Origin: Stercorarius parasiticus
Taxonomy: Eukaryota > Chordata > Aves > Charadriiformes > Stercorariidae
Direction: 5' to 3'
Assembly: GCA_013396915.1 (NCBI GenBank)
Contig: VWZL01004332.1
Coordinates: 248,515-312,514 of the forward strand
Length of the DNA stretch: 64,000 bases
Positions 35,447-47,861 of the stretch are shown in pieces. Made by a program: the position numbers and the translations under genes. Position 1 is the first letter of the stretch; the number at the start of each line of letters is the position of its first letter. A model generated the notes under the pieces. It was not told the DNA's origin. It saw only the letters and a list, made by a program, of their open reading frames with translations, and searched no databases.

Positions 35447-36736
35447 TCCTGATATGGAATGAATCCTCCTGGGGGCTCAAATGAAGCATGTGATTGGGAA
35501 AAGCCAGTATGGATTCACTAAGGGCAAATCATGCTTGGCAAACCTGATCGCCTTCCATGACAAAGTAACCTGCTCCCTTGATGTGGGGTGAGTGGTGGAC
35601 ATGGTCTAGTTGGATTCCTCCAAGGCTTTTGACATGGTTCCCCACAGCCTCCTCCTAGAGAAACCAATGTGTTATGGTCTAGACAAGTGGTCTGTGCAGT
35701 GGGTGGGGAACCGGCTGACAGGCTGCCCCCAGAGGGAGGTGGTAAATGGCTCTTTTTCAAACAGGCAACCTGTCACAAGTGGGGTCCCACAGGGGTTGAT
35801 ATGGTGCCCAATGCTGTTGAGTATCTTCATAAGTGGTCTGGATGATGGGATCAAGTGTGTCGTGATGAAGTTTGCTGATGATACCAAACTGAGTGCGGAA
35901 GTGGACACTTTGGAAGGGAGAGCCACCTTCAGGAAGACCTGGATAAGCTGGCAAAGTGAGCAAACAAGAATGTTATGCAGTTCAGCAATGACAAGTGTAA
36001 GGTCTTGCACCCAGGAAAACATAATCCAGGAGTGCAGCACAGACTGGGATCTATCCAGCTGGCGAACAGCTTTGTGGAAAGGGACCTGGGGGTCCTGGTA
36101 AACAACAAGCTCAATACGAGTGAACAGTGTGCTGCTCTTGCAAAGACAGACAACAGGGTGCTGGGTTGCATCACCAGCAGAGATAAAGTCATTATCCCAC
36201 TCTGCTCAGCGCTTGTCAGGCCACACCTGGAATACTGTGTTCTGTTTTGGTCCCTCCTATACAAAAAAGTTGTGAACAGGGTGGAGAGGGTCCAGAAAAG
36301 GATCACAAAGATGATCCAAGGACTGGAAAGCCTACTGTATGAGGAAAGGCTGAGATAATTGGGTTTCTTCAGCCTTGAGAAAAGAAGGCTTAGGGGAGAC
36401 CTTATCACCATGTTCCAGCATTTAAAAGGTGGCTACAAAGAAGATGGAGACTCCCTTTTTACAAGGGGTCACATGGAAAAGACAAGGGGTAATGGGTACA
36501 AGTTACTCCCGGGGAGATTCTGATTGGACACAAGAGGAAAATTTCTCACAATGAGAATAATCAGCCATTGGAATAATCTCCCCAGGGAAGTGGTGGGTTC
36601 CCCAGCGTTGGACACTTTTAAGATTCAGCTGGAAAGGGTGCTGGGCCATGTTGTCTAGACTGTGCTTTTGTCAAGAAAGGTTGGACCAGATGATCCTTGA
36701 GGTCCCTTCCCACCTGGTATTCTACGATTCTATGAA
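35447..36736 (+). mobile_element. 5'-truncated, inactivated CR1 LINE with reverse transcriptase fragment and 3' tail
   Basis: This is a non-LTR retrotransposon copy of the CR1 family. The first recognisable codons read like GKSQYGFTKGKSCLANL (about 35,495-35,545). They are followed by the RT block SKAFDMVPHSLLLEK, the TSGVPQG block, and the catalytic FADD at 35,871-35,882. Downstream come the LGVLVNNKLN, LVRPHLEYC and ERVQKRITKMI blocks, the WNNLPREVV block near 36,570-36,600, and a 3' end closing on the avian CR1-type TTCTACGATTCTATGA near 36,720-36,736. The endonuclease domain and the 5' end of the RT are missing, as is usual for CR1 insertions. It cannot make protein: in-frame stops lie at 35,589-35,591 (TGA) and 35,607-35,609 (TAG), the reading frame shifts near 35,930, and further stops lie at 35,957-35,959 and 36,356-36,358. 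Open frames on the minus strand here are shadows. The family call is firm; the 5' boundary is uncertain by tens of bases. Confidence 0.95.
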
Positions 36737-38124
36737 ATTTGACACTGAGCTTGACTAAATTCAATCTTGAGCATTCACAACTTATTTTTCCTTCAGTGCA
36801 AGAATATATAAAAATACAAGACAACGCTGAAGAGAATTTTGGCCAGAAAGCCTCAGATCCCACACTAGCAGTTGACATATAGAGATCCCTTAAGAGTCTG
36901 GGGAAAGAAAGTCTAGTAAAACTCTCTTCAGACATGTTTTTCTCTTGGTTTAATTAAATATTTTCAACACAACCATCAACATAAATAAAACCAGTTCCTT
37001 TAACTACTTCAGCTCAACCGTAGCTCAAACAGATTCGGTGATATTCTTTTATCTTCTTAATCTATTTAACAAAGATGTGCTGTAACCAGTGCACTTACAA
37101 GAAAGCAGAATTTCTGAAATGCACCAAGCACAACTAATAAGATTATGATCTTCAGCAACTTTGTCATTGTATTTGCTGTGCCCAACCACTCTAAGAAACT
37201 TCTGAGACTGCACAAATAGGAGGGAAGATGGGTTATAAGGCCATGAAGCGGCTGTGTTTAGCATCCTGCTATTGACTGTGCTGTCAGGGATATTTATGCA
37301 GGCCTTCTGATGTATTACCCAAGTAGCTTATGATCTTTAATAAAATGTGTGTATGAAATACAGAAGTGTGAATATTTCTACTTTACAGAAGATGGGTGAG
37401 AGTCAAGAAAGAAGATGTGATTTTCCTGAGACAACTCAAAAAAAAAAAATTTGTGAAATCAAGGGTACTGAATTCAGCATGGGCAAGCTTAGGCTTCCTC
37501 CTCTACAACACAGGTTCAGGAAAAGTCCACTTCCAGTTTTAACCTGGCAATCCCGCCCTTTTATCTAACAAGGGGGAGGGGCAGGAGAGAGAGACGAATC
37601 CAGCTCCTTTGTCAATGTGCTGTAAACACAGAACTTTTTGCTGGGATAAAGATTTGAAGAGTTAAACTGAATAGATGTTAAGTGCCATACAATTAAAAGA
37701 AGTTACTAAAAAAATTGCTACCAATGTTCCTCATCCTTAGTCTTTCTGGCTTCTGGGTGGTTGTTATCCTCACTGCCTATAAAGGGAATCTTTAATATTA
37801 TCCTTGCTTTACTGCCTTTTTGTCTGCCCCTCCCCCTTCTTTTATCTCTTCCTATAGAGACAAGTGCTGTAGTCTCTAATGAAATCTGAAGTATAACCGT
37901 CTAATTGTTAATCAGCCAGTAAAGAGCGGCTGATAAAGCAAAATTCCAGGATGACTTCTAGTTGAGAGTGTAAAAAATTAGGCAAAATTGATGTTTGGTG
38001 TACTTTTACCATAACTTCTCTTTCTGGGAACTTATAGCCTTAAAACCATACTCTTAAAATCAAATATCCTTCATTTTCAACAAACATTGTTATTACAAAT
38101 TGGAAGTCAATTGATGGTTTTCAT
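36737..38124. other. Unique DNA, no gene seen
   Basis: Follows the CR1 3' end. A short A-run at 37,438-37,449 is the only simple repeat. The frames at 37,049-37,264 (minus) and 37,347-37,568 (plus) have no domain. Confidence 0.5.
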
Positions 38125-38210
38125 TGACTTTAACAGGCCCAACAGTAAAATGACTTGTCCAAGGTTGTACGGGAAGTCTGTATGAAGACGAGGAAGATTT
38201 TATTAGCTGT
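38125..38210 (-). repeat. MIR-like SINE relic, antisense
   Basis: GTAAAATGACTTGTCCAAGG, TTGTACGGGAAGTCTGTATG and GACGAGGAAGA follow the order of the antisense MIR-type core (AAGTGACTTGCCCAAGG, TCACACAGGAAGTCTGTGG, CAGAGCAGGGAAT). It is short and diverged, with no open frame. It sits at the left edge of the enhancer-like block that starts near 38.4 kb. Confidence 0.5.
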
Positions 38211-38399
38211 ACACATTATCTTTTTTTCTCTCTGGCTGTGACAGCTCTAAAATTTATTGCCAGTTCCTAGGTAGTACTCTGTGTTGCTATCCTGAAACAA
38301 TCTAATGCAAAATTATTTGCCTTCAGTGTTTTGGGGGTTTTGTTTGTTGGGTTCTTTTAATGTCCTAAAAAGATGAGGGAATCTGACTTTATTTCCTGA

Positions 38400-39600
38400 A
38401 ACTTGGAGATAAAGTTGCATTGCTACTGAAACAAAATTCAAGAGTAATTATGTTTCTGTCTAAATATTTGTCAGTAAAGCTTTTCATTGCCGCCTCCCCC
38501 TTCAAAGTCTGCTACATTCAAAACAGTCACACCACGGAGCACAGAGATTCCTTTCTGAACATTAGCCATCCAATCCAGCTTTTTTTAGAAGCCACCAAGA
38601 AAACGGTGACCCCTTCCACACACATATAATACAGACAGTCACTCATGCATTAACAGCCATAAACCCCCAAAGGTCGTTTCCATGACAACCCCAGGGTCCT
38701 TAATGACCCTGACAGTTCAATGATTTTGTTTTGTTTGAGAGTGAAGGAATAATAAGTCTTCTCCCATCACCCCCTACCCCCTCCACTGCACTGATATGCT
38801 GTTCATTATCTGATCCTGGGCTCAGCCCTGGAGACAGAGCGGCAGCCAGCTCTGAAAGACAAGAGCCTCGCTGCAGACAAAGAGCAGCGAAGGAGCCGAG
38901 CGTGCTCAGCATACTGCAGCAGCACCAGCCTCATTAATTCCATCACTAGCCCAACGAGTTTAAGCGGGTGCCAGGGGTATTACAATAGTTTGTAGCAATA
39001 TGTTGCATAAGTGAGCCCCAAATCACTGTACAGTTATTTAGAAAGTACATCTTGCATACCACTAGCAGGAGTGCTTTTATTAATGATGTGTACCAGAAAC
39101 ACAATAAGACATTGCAGCCAGTCTGCAGCAAGACCTATAATTTTAATGATGTGATGAATAAGGCAATTAATGTACTTCAATCTATTTCCCATATGTATCA
39201 TATTTAACTTCAGAAAACTAAAGAGATATCCAAGAGAAAGAATTATAATAATGCATCACTAAATGAGCAGGCTATTCCTAATGCTTTGAGTGCACGTTTC
39301 TTAGTTCTGCTCTTCAGCTGAACCTTCTATTCTTTAATTAGAAATCAGCTACAGGCATATGCAGACTTCCATTCCCAATATTAAACACAGTGTATTCATT
39401 AAATGATCTAGAAACTGGCTTATTGTTGATCTGTTGTCGTTCTTTACAAAATTCCACTAAAAGCCGCTTCCATTGTTTACATGAAATTATATACATTCAT
39501 TTGATCCCATTCCAGCATTATCTCATTGCATCTATTCTCTTACTAGTGCCATATCAAACCAGCTCTTTGGTGACCTATTTTATGGACGGATGGATCTAAA
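38400..39600. promoter_or_regulatory. Enhancer-like block with X-box and GC/CpG pocket
   Basis: The block has a texture unlike its repeat-poor AT-rich surroundings. An RFX-type X-box and an adjacent 7-bp inverted repeat lie at 38,676-38,711. A small GC- and CpG-richer pocket spans about 38,815-38,930. A long stretch follows with repeated homeodomain-type words, such as GGCAATTAATG, CTTTAATTAG and an 11-mer TTAATGATGTG present twice (39,080-39,090 and 39,143-39,153). The open frames inside (for example 38,420-38,629 and 38,731-38,937) show no domain. I infer a developmental enhancer or conserved non-coding element. Conservation itself was not tested. Confidence 0.4.
38676..38711. promoter_or_regulatory. 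RFX-type X-box next to a 7-bp inverted repeat
   Basis: GTTTCCATGACAAC (38,676-38,689) matches the palindromic X-box pattern bound by RFX factors (GTTNCCATGGNAAC) at all but one informative base. Two bases later, CAGGGTC (38,692-38,698) and GACCCTG (38,705-38,711) form an exact inverted repeat with a 6-base spacer. RFX binding is known for this motif class. A regulatory role here is inferred from motif quality and from the neighbouring GC-richer pocket. Confidence 0.5.
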
Positions 39601-41424
39601 TTGCCTTCATTTTCCTTCACGTCATAGATCAACTGTGCATTGAACATAAATGGTATAAATTACAGCTTCCAAAAGGTTTCTCTAACTAGTATCAATGGCC
39701 ATTGGCCCTACAGCTTTCAGAGTGGCTGCAAGTTGCAATTGTGTGGAGAGGCCACAGTTGTGTCTTCCTCTTCCTACTTGTACAGAGACCTCAGGGCAGC
39801 CTACTGGGGCTGAAACATTCCTTATGGCTGGAAAGTCCCCGTTTTTTCTGTATCAGTAAATATGTTACTGTTAAGATAGCTTTGTACCTGTGATGTAAGA
39901 GGTGATCCAACCTTTCTAATGACAGAGAGAGAAGTCTTTAACGTGCTTTAGAACAAGTTATAATAATTTCTCTGTATTCAACTTTATTAGATAAGGTTCA
40001 GTCCTTTGATCTATTGAAGTCCTTAACTCCAGATGGCTTCAGGAGAAACTTGGTATGGCACAATACCTCAGGGTACACTCATCCCTCAGAACACAGGCCC
40101 CATAATGTAGTCATCCATAAGGACTGTCCCTAACTTTTTAATTCAACACTCTGCCTTTTATCCAGAAAAATATTTTAGGCAAATAAGTATTCCCAAAGAA
40201 GCCATCCCCCTCAGCACCTGAAGTCAATGATCTGCTTGAATTTTTGCTGCTAATCATATGTTTACATTCAGTCTTTGTAAGTTATTCGATACTTTATGGG
40301 ACAGAAAAATTAAAAAGAAAAATATAAAATTTTGCTTTATTCTGAAGAGTGGAATCCAATGTGAATCAAAGTAGTTACACAGAAGTCAGAGTTAGGACTG
40401 GAGCGCAGGCACTAGATCCTTCTGCACTTTCCTGGCACTCAATTTCCACTCCCTCAAATATAATGATACGTCTTTTAATCTTGCTTTCACTCAGTTTATT
40501 CCTCTTCACTACAATCTAATGCAAGGTCACTGGAAAGTCAGAGGCAGCACAGCAACCTCCAAGCGTCACGCAGGAAGGAAAACAGATTTAAAGAAAAAAG
40601 TTAGCATCTTGCTTCTGCAGCTAATCGTTCACAGCGGCATGTCTTGATTGTATACTACAAAGGAAATCCAAACTATCGGTTACAGACGTACTGTAGCCTC
40701 TGCGCTCCCCAAACATGACATCTCCTCCTGCCTGCCATCTATGTTTCTCTCCATGTTGGCAGAGCTTTCAAAGTTCTGCAGAGTTTCCCCACAGAGCAAG
40801 GTACACGCCTTCCTAAACAAGTCCTTTGCCTCTCAGTTCTATTACCGTGTTCTACACATACCCTGTGTTATGTGGAAGAAGTCTTGGTCTGATAGCAATT
40901 AAATATGCCCAGAGGCATGGATTCTCTCCTCCAAGTGTGCATGCAGTTCTCATTTGTGTTTATGGCGGCTACGCACCTTATCATAAGGAGGAGCAGGAAG
41001 ACTGCTAAAAGTATCTAACCTGGGGAAAACCTAGCTGGGGAGCACAATGATGTTCTGTGCATGTACATAGGATACAGCCCTCTGATTCGACCTAGTTTTC
41101 ATAAATAATGTAAAGTCTTAGGTCACAAGGGAAAGAAATTAAACACCAAATATGTCAGGATTCTTATACAGCCTCCAAGTGTAACTACACTGTCTGTTTC
41201 TGGCCCTAGAAACAGTATAACACAGGCAGCTATAAAACACAATGTGTAACCCTGCAGAAATTTGGAGAGTTTTTATTATTTTTGTCACAACTAGAACTAC
41301 TCAGATAATCTGGGTGAGATTAGGACCGCACTGAAGAGTCCCTCCTCAGAAAACACATAGCATAAGTGTCTCTTCCCCAGTAAGCTTAGACACGAAACAG
41401 GCAAGACAGACAAAAGAAGTGGTT
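39601..41424. other. Unique DNA, no gene seen
   Basis: No repeat family or domain recognised. Overlapping short plus frames at 40,648-41,008 carry no known motif. Confidence 0.5.
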
Positions 41425-41560
41425 ATCTCCATTCCACACACAAGCAGCAGAGGCACATACAGATGAAGTCACTTTCCCAAGATTACAATAACAGGAAGCA
41501 GGAATAGACAGCAGATTTCCTGAGATCTATCCCAGCTCTTTCACTACATGAACAACTTTC
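41425..41560 (-). repeat. MIR-like SINE relic, antisense
   Basis: The segments CAGAGGCACATACAGATG, AAGTCACTTTCCCAAGATTAC, AACAGGAAGCAGGAATAGAC and TTCCTGAGATCTATCCCAGC occur in the order expected for the reverse complement of a MIR-type SINE with its tRNA-related head. CAGCTCTTTCACTACATGAAC at the right edge fits the head end. It is well ordered but has many substitutions. Confidence 0.6.
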
Positions 41561-42189
41561 CCCCAATCTGAAAGCTTCCCCTCCCATCTCGTTTGCTTCA
41601 ACCATTCAAAAAACAAAAATACGTCCAACAGCATTTTTTGCGGGATTCCCTCTTTCTCGCATTGTTTCACCTTGTTACAGTCATATAGCACATAGTAACA
41701 AACAACAGTTCAAATTCCTTTCCATCAGGGAACAAAAGACTCCCACTGGACCAGATTCTACTACCTTTTAGGAGGGAAACCCTACCTAGAAAGTGAAAGA
41801 TTGTAGCAATATACAAGACACGTCCCTGCAGCTTTCGCTTCTGTTTATAATCCCAATTTGCAGGGACAATTCTCAAACTTGTTATTGTACACAATTATAT
41901 ACAAAACAAGTGCGGTGCAGAAAGAAGAGAAGAAAAATGTGGTTTAAATAGAAGAACCATGTGGGATGTGACACATCTGAATATGTATAAGGCAAGACTT
42001 TCCCAAGAGAATGTTAGTAATGAGGGGAAAAAAATCAACAATACAGTGTCTGCAAATCATGATTAATCCCTTCCAACACCACAACTATTAAGTATGATTT
42101 TATTCATTTATTTGGAAAATTTAGGATTTCAAGCTTTCACATATATTCTGTCTTGTGAAATAAAATTCCCACAAAGCAAAAGGACTTTC

Positions 42190-42325
42190 ATGGCTAGATC
42201 AGACGTCTAGGAGTGAGGACTGGAGGATTCTATTCCTTATTTTGCTACTGACCTATATGAGTCTGAGCAAGCCACTTCACCTAAGCTTCTGTAAAGTGTG
42301 TCCTAAATGTCTCAGGTGATGTGAA
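42190..42325 (+). repeat. MIR-like SINE relic, sense
   Basis: TTTTGCTACTGACCTATATG, GAGTCTGAGCAAGCCACTTC, ACCTAAGCTTCTGTAAAGTG occur in the sense order of a MIR-type SINE (TTGCTAGCTGTGTGACC, TTGGGCAAGTCACTTAACC, CTCAGTTTCC..CTGTAAAATG). The upstream GACTGGAGGATTCTATTCC may be the tRNA-like B-box side. It lies 0.6 kb from the antisense relic at 41.4 kb. Confidence 0.5.
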
Positions 42326-42440
42326 ATGTACTTAGGGTTACAAAACTTTTTAAGATAACCAGATGGCTGATGATTCAATGTGAGGATAAGTGTATGGTAG
42401 TCTTAGTTATGCACAGTTAATTATTTACATTAACGTAGTA

Positions 42441-42470
42441 TCTCTCTTTGCTTGTTGAACCAAAGAGAGA
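42441..42470. repeat. Perfect 10-bp inverted repeat with 10-base loop
   Basis: TCTCTCTTTG (42,441-42,450) and CAAAGAGAGA (42,461-42,470) are exact reverse complements. Two more A-T pairs are possible inside the loop after one mismatch. Role unknown; it may be coincidental pyrimidine/purine symmetry. Confidence 0.85.
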
Positions 42471-45400
42471 AATTTCTTGAAGGGGTGTAATCTAGGGAGC
42501 CATTTGAAACTCAGAAATAAGCATTTCCCTTTTTTTTAATGGTGCTGCTCATAGCTATAATTTCCATGGTAATGAAAAGACAGGCACCTGAAATCAGTGT
42601 TAGGATAACAAGCCTTTTCCATTTCATTGTTAAGAGCAGGACAATAACTGCTAAAGTTCAGATACAGCAGACCCGAAAAAACATTTTTTTATTACCTAGC
42701 TTGCTAAAATGTAATCTCTGGCAATTTGCCCAGGCCTCCTAAGGTTGAATCAGAAGACACTACTGTTATTCCTCCCAGTACTGCTTGCTTGTGCTAGTCT
42801 AGGCACAGTTTGATGTCAAAAAACAGGCTTCTACTGCCAGGAAGACAGGTATTTAACACTGGAATAAAATACACTGAACCACGGTAAACCCAGGCTTTGA
42901 TGCTCCTCTTCTTTATATTGGAATTATCACGAAACTTGGACATATACTGTACTTATTTTACCAACATAAAGTGGTTCTACATTATTTGCAGAATTGTTAT
43001 CAAGTTAGATGTGATTTCTTTAGGTTCTGCAACTAATGACAAGCGAGTATTCTTTTCCTCAAACAACGAAGTATTCACGATTAAAACCTAGCGCTTGGCA
43101 TGGTACAAAAAGAAAGTGCCAATGGAGGAATAAGGCGTTTAGCAGAGGTAAAGGAGAAGGTGTTTACGTGCTGTAAAACCCAGGGATTATATTCAGTTAT
43201 TTGACCAGGAACTGGAATCCTCTTTGCCAAAGCGATCTTGGCACTTTGAAGGGCAAGTTTTCAGAGGTTCTAGGTGTGATTTTCAAAGGGTGTAAGCACA
43301 TACCTGTCTGCTACCTACAAAAATCAATAGCTGAAGTGCATGAAAACCCCACTTAAGGGGAGGTTGTCAATTGCTTCTGTTGGATGCATATGTAAAAAAC
43401 AAATAAAATGAAAAAACACCCTCAATTCCAAGCTAACCCTAGTGACAAATACATTTCAAAAGTTTCCTGTAAACCCTAGCAGACAAACACTTAATTTTTG
43501 ATGGCACTGTCAAAAGCCATAGCCACTGTCAGGTAAACTACCTAATCTCCTACTTAAGTCCCAGAAAAAAATCACAGATTGGATGTTCTCCCTCAATCTA
43601 TTTCACCTTACCTTCTCAGAACATGTACAGCCACCCAGAGAACACAGGACACCAACTCTTCATCCGTTTTACCCAGTAGTTTTAACTTCTTTTTAAGCAC
43701 TTCATGAAAGGGTACAGCCATCAGCCCTTCCTTTCAGTGTGTTTTTGAGTGAAAGGGAACACGATTTCCTTCTTTGCCTGGAATTCATTCCTAGGAGTGC
43801 ATATTTGTTTTGTCCAGTGCTTCTAAGAAACAACCTGTTGCAAATGTAGGTGGAGAAAGGCACAGTTAACCATAAGACAGACATGTAATAGTTCCATTCT
43901 TAAAAAGATGGAGGAAGTTCTAGGTATGAGCAGAAGCAGCATGTTCATTACACACAACTATGAAGAACAACACAGCTGAGCTGTGGTAGAGAAGGAATTG
44001 TACTCTTGGGATCAGTAGCGTGAATTCTGTCAAAGTTCAATGTCAAGTATTTGAAGCCCCTTGAGGCTCTGGGCCTATGCTTTTGGATTTATGTCAGTCA
44101 TTTGCAGTTCGTTTTGAGAGCGCCGAATACAAGTCCTTCCTGCAAATCCAGCCTTTGGAAATGTCGTACCTTTAAAAATCTGGCTTTCATATTCAATAGT
44201 TCCTGCCCCGTGTCCTATTATCAGGATTATTTAATCTGTTAAAAATCCTGACCAAGCAATCAAACATTCTGTACTTCCTACTACCACCAGTCTGTGAAAC
44301 CAGCTCTTGTGCTTCAGCTCAGCTGAATTCCAACCTAGCCCTAACAGGAAGATACCTCAAAGGAACTAATTCTTGAGAGCATGAGATTTCAGATCAGCTG
44401 AGTGTACACTAATTTCAAAATTTCTGAATATCTTTTCATTATAATGTAATTGCTTGAAATTACCTACTTTTTTTGAACCATCAGGATGCACCTGAGGGCA
44501 AAACATTCCCAAGATGACACAGGTAAGCCAATAATGTGTTTGAATTTCTGATTCTAATCTGTATAAAAAAAGGTTGTTTTAAGAGACCTTTGCTTTCTTC
44601 TGATTCTGAGAAAATAAAGTTGTTGACCTGCTCTCCTAAACCAGCTTATGAAAAGCAAAAGAGTTATGCTAAAGAGTTATAAGCTAAAAAGCACTGAAGT
44701 TTTCCAGACATGAGGGATCATGCCTGGTACAAACATCCTGCTCCAACCAACCCTTCCTAAGCATCACTGCCCTTGACTGTGCGCTCTACCAGCCACAAGG
44801 AATAACACATTACAGCACAGCTTCTTTACCACCCAGTGAACATCTGGAACAGAGGGATCCAGCTCTGGTCAGCTTTATCAAATCAGAGCCAGAAACCCTA
44901 ATAAAAGTTTTGCAATTGGTTTCAACAAGAATGAAATTCTTGTTGAATTGTGAGAATGCTTTTAAGCTTTTCTAATCAAGTTATCTATGGCCACCTTACT
45001 AATTCATCCCCAGAGAAGTGATCTAGATCTTCATCTCTCCACACCTACATTAGGCAAAGAAAAAGTTTTTATCTTATATATTTCTTTTCATTTTGTATCT
45101 CTAATTAGTTTGCTTCGCTTCTTTTGTGACTGATGAGAGCAATAACAGTAACCCCACGTGTCAATAAGCATTAGTTAAAAAAATCAAGAGATGAGTTTTA
45201 AAAAGCAAGAGATTTTTGCTTTCAGTTTTGGAGCTTTATACTGTGTGACAAAACTTTGAGAGCTTGCCACATGGAGATAGTTTGAACTTAGTAAACCTTT
45301 TCTTCGTTTTGTAAGTAGTTACAAGACAGCTCTCGTGGCAGCACAACTCTGGAAATGAAGGAGGCAGCACTAACAAATCTGACTTAGAGGTAGAATCTTC

Positions 45401-47861
45401 TTTATTGTTGATTTTTTTTCTACTTTCCTCTCACTCTTGTGTTCTGCAGCACATCTGAACCTTTTTATCCCTTTCATATTGTGTTTCCCGAACATGTATG
45501 CTATAACACCTCTCCTATAGTAAGGCAGGGCATCCAGTGTTTCAATTAATATGAAATTCAATGATCTATCTTTTTAGATTTTTTATAAAATTCCTAAAAA
45601 ATATACTTTCTAGTTTAGATGTGTCTATATCTGCACATATTTCCATGTCTATCCAATCACATACGTTTCCATAGGAACATATATTTCAGTAGAAAACATT
45701 TTGGTTAAAAGATTCTCAGATTACTCAACCTATTCTGTCATACCCAGGACTAAATTTACCATTTCCATTAACCCATGAACGTTGCAGTATGCTGCTACCA
45801 TTGCCATCATGAACACATTTTGTAAGCAAGGCCACGCTACACTTGTAGACCAAATGGTGTATGCCAAATGATTATGCAGGCCTTGAGGCACTCTGAGTAC
45901 ATAAACATTTACAGTACAAGAGATCTTTGGCCAAGTAATTGATTACAGGGCTATGAATGTCACTGGATTTTATTTATAAAAATCCCATAACACTGGCTCT
46001 ACTTCATGCAGAACTAGCACTGGCAGGTTTTAAAAGTAGGATGCTCTTAGGTGAATTCAGGAGCAAGCAATCTTTGGAGCAAATCATGTAGAATAAATAG
46101 GAGCAGGTCTCACCTCAGCTACCATTTTTCCTGAATTCATGATATCTGACAATTAGGCAAATGTATTACAAAGATACCCGGTCTTGCTCTAGCGTAAGTG
46201 AACATGAAGAGGACTTCTCCATGGGGAATATTACAAGAAAAGCACAATGGCATTGATTTATGTTAAAAATAATTTAAGAGAAAAAAGATAAAACACATCA
46301 GAAATATTTTAAAATAAACCCAGTTGAATGTTAGCTTCAAATACAGACATTGAATAGCAAATGTAGATGTTGCACAAGGGATACATTATTATAGGAAGCA
46401 TTTTTTCAGTACTACTTACTTTTTCCATCAAATCTTAGTTAACTGTTTTGAAAGGTAAGAAAAAAATTCTGTGGAAAAGCAGAACGACATACAGTGATAG
46501 CATTAAGCCGATCAACATAGCAACTCATTCAAAAATGCACATAACAGCACACTCAAGTATCCTCCTCTGGAGCTGAATTTGCTGTCCTGATTAATTCTCA
46601 GTTTAAATAATTTTTTTTTCCTTTCTTATGCTTCTTAGCTGGACAAAAAGAATGTGTGAGTTTTCCCTAATCAGCTTCAGCGCAGTCAGACACAAAGGAT
46701 AAACTCACCTTGAATAACTGATAGACAAAGCAAGCTGTAGGTTGGAGGCAATGACCAGTTGTTTGCAAAAAGACTATCTGTCTAAAACCTATGCCTTTGC
46801 AGAGCTGGTGAAGAACGGGCTACACTCCACAGCAGTTGTCAGAAATCTGCTGTCACAGAAGTGAGAACTTGCATACTCTAAAAGCTGTGTCCAGACACTA
46901 TTCCCTACAGGCTATGTGATTCCAGATCCTGCTCCTTCTAGTTTCCTTGAATCTCTGCATTACAGGTCTAGTTTCCTTTTAAGCATCACCTCCATCAGAG
47001 ATATGCATTTTTGCAAGCAGAGGGAACTGTGAGCTGCTTTGTGTTCAGCAGAACAGCAGTGGGGCAGAAAGCTCGTTCCAGAGTTCCGAGTTCACTAGGT
47101 GACACCACCCCACCAGCTGTATCCAAACCCAGATACATTCTGAGAGAAAATGATGCATTGTTCAAAGTAAGTAAACAGTAAACAAACCCAGATTTGTACA
47201 GTTCTTACTATATTTGTAAATGGCTAATAACGAATACAGTGAAAAACTGAATAGATAATAATTCTGTGTCTCAGTTTTGATTGCTCTGCTAACCTTCTTC
47301 TGAGCAAAACCACCCAGGAAGGAAGGGATTCTGGGTTTAATACCCAAACCCCCTTTTCTAGAACACTGACACTAGATGTGGCACCGATACTAAATGCTGC
47401 AATTTAAAATGAAACAGATGAAATCAATTTACCCATGATATAACTAGAAAAGAATTTAGGAAGATTTGTGGTATGTAATATTTACAGTACAGTAACACCC
47501 AGAATTACGGTAAACACTGTTCAAGTACTCTGTGACTGTTAGGAGCAATGCCAAGCTACTTCCTGGCAACTCAAAGGACCTGAAGAATACAAAGGTGGTT
47601 TGGGGTTTGCTTTGCTTCCCTTGAGGTCCTGCCCTGAACAAAGGTTAGCCAGACTACATCCAAGGTCTCAGAAGAGCTAATATGTTTTCCTTTGTGCAGG
47701 ATCTGTAATTGGAAAGGTTTTGGAGCAGCAGGAGGGCAACCATGCAGTTCTGAGAGACTAGATAGTGCATTTCATCTGTCACACAAACAAGAAACAAATC
47801 ACTTCCAGTAGTAAGAAGCCAACAGCAGCATCTCTAGAATAGATATGGAACAGAACTGCTG
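42471..47861. other. AT-rich unique DNA, no gene seen
   Basis: Apart from the perfect hairpin at 44,921-44,947, nothing stands out. TTTTCAGAGGTTCTAGGTG near 43,259-43,277 is faintly like a dispersed sauropsid relic but too short to call. Frames up to about 76 codons lack domains. Confidence 0.45.
44921..44947. repeat. Perfect 12-bp inverted repeat with 3-base loop
   Basis: TTCAACAAGAAT at 44,921-44,932 and ATTCTTGTTGAA at 44,936-44,947 are exact reverse complements separated by GAA. The hairpin is far shorter than a miRNA precursor, and the next outer base pair (T/T) breaks it. It lies in unique AT-rich DNA. Role unknown. Confidence 0.9.

Noticed and set aside
35929..36411. 160-codon minus-strand frame across the CR1 copy
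   Set aside because: Antisense shadow of the CR1 reverse transcriptase; the plus-strand reading explains the bases.
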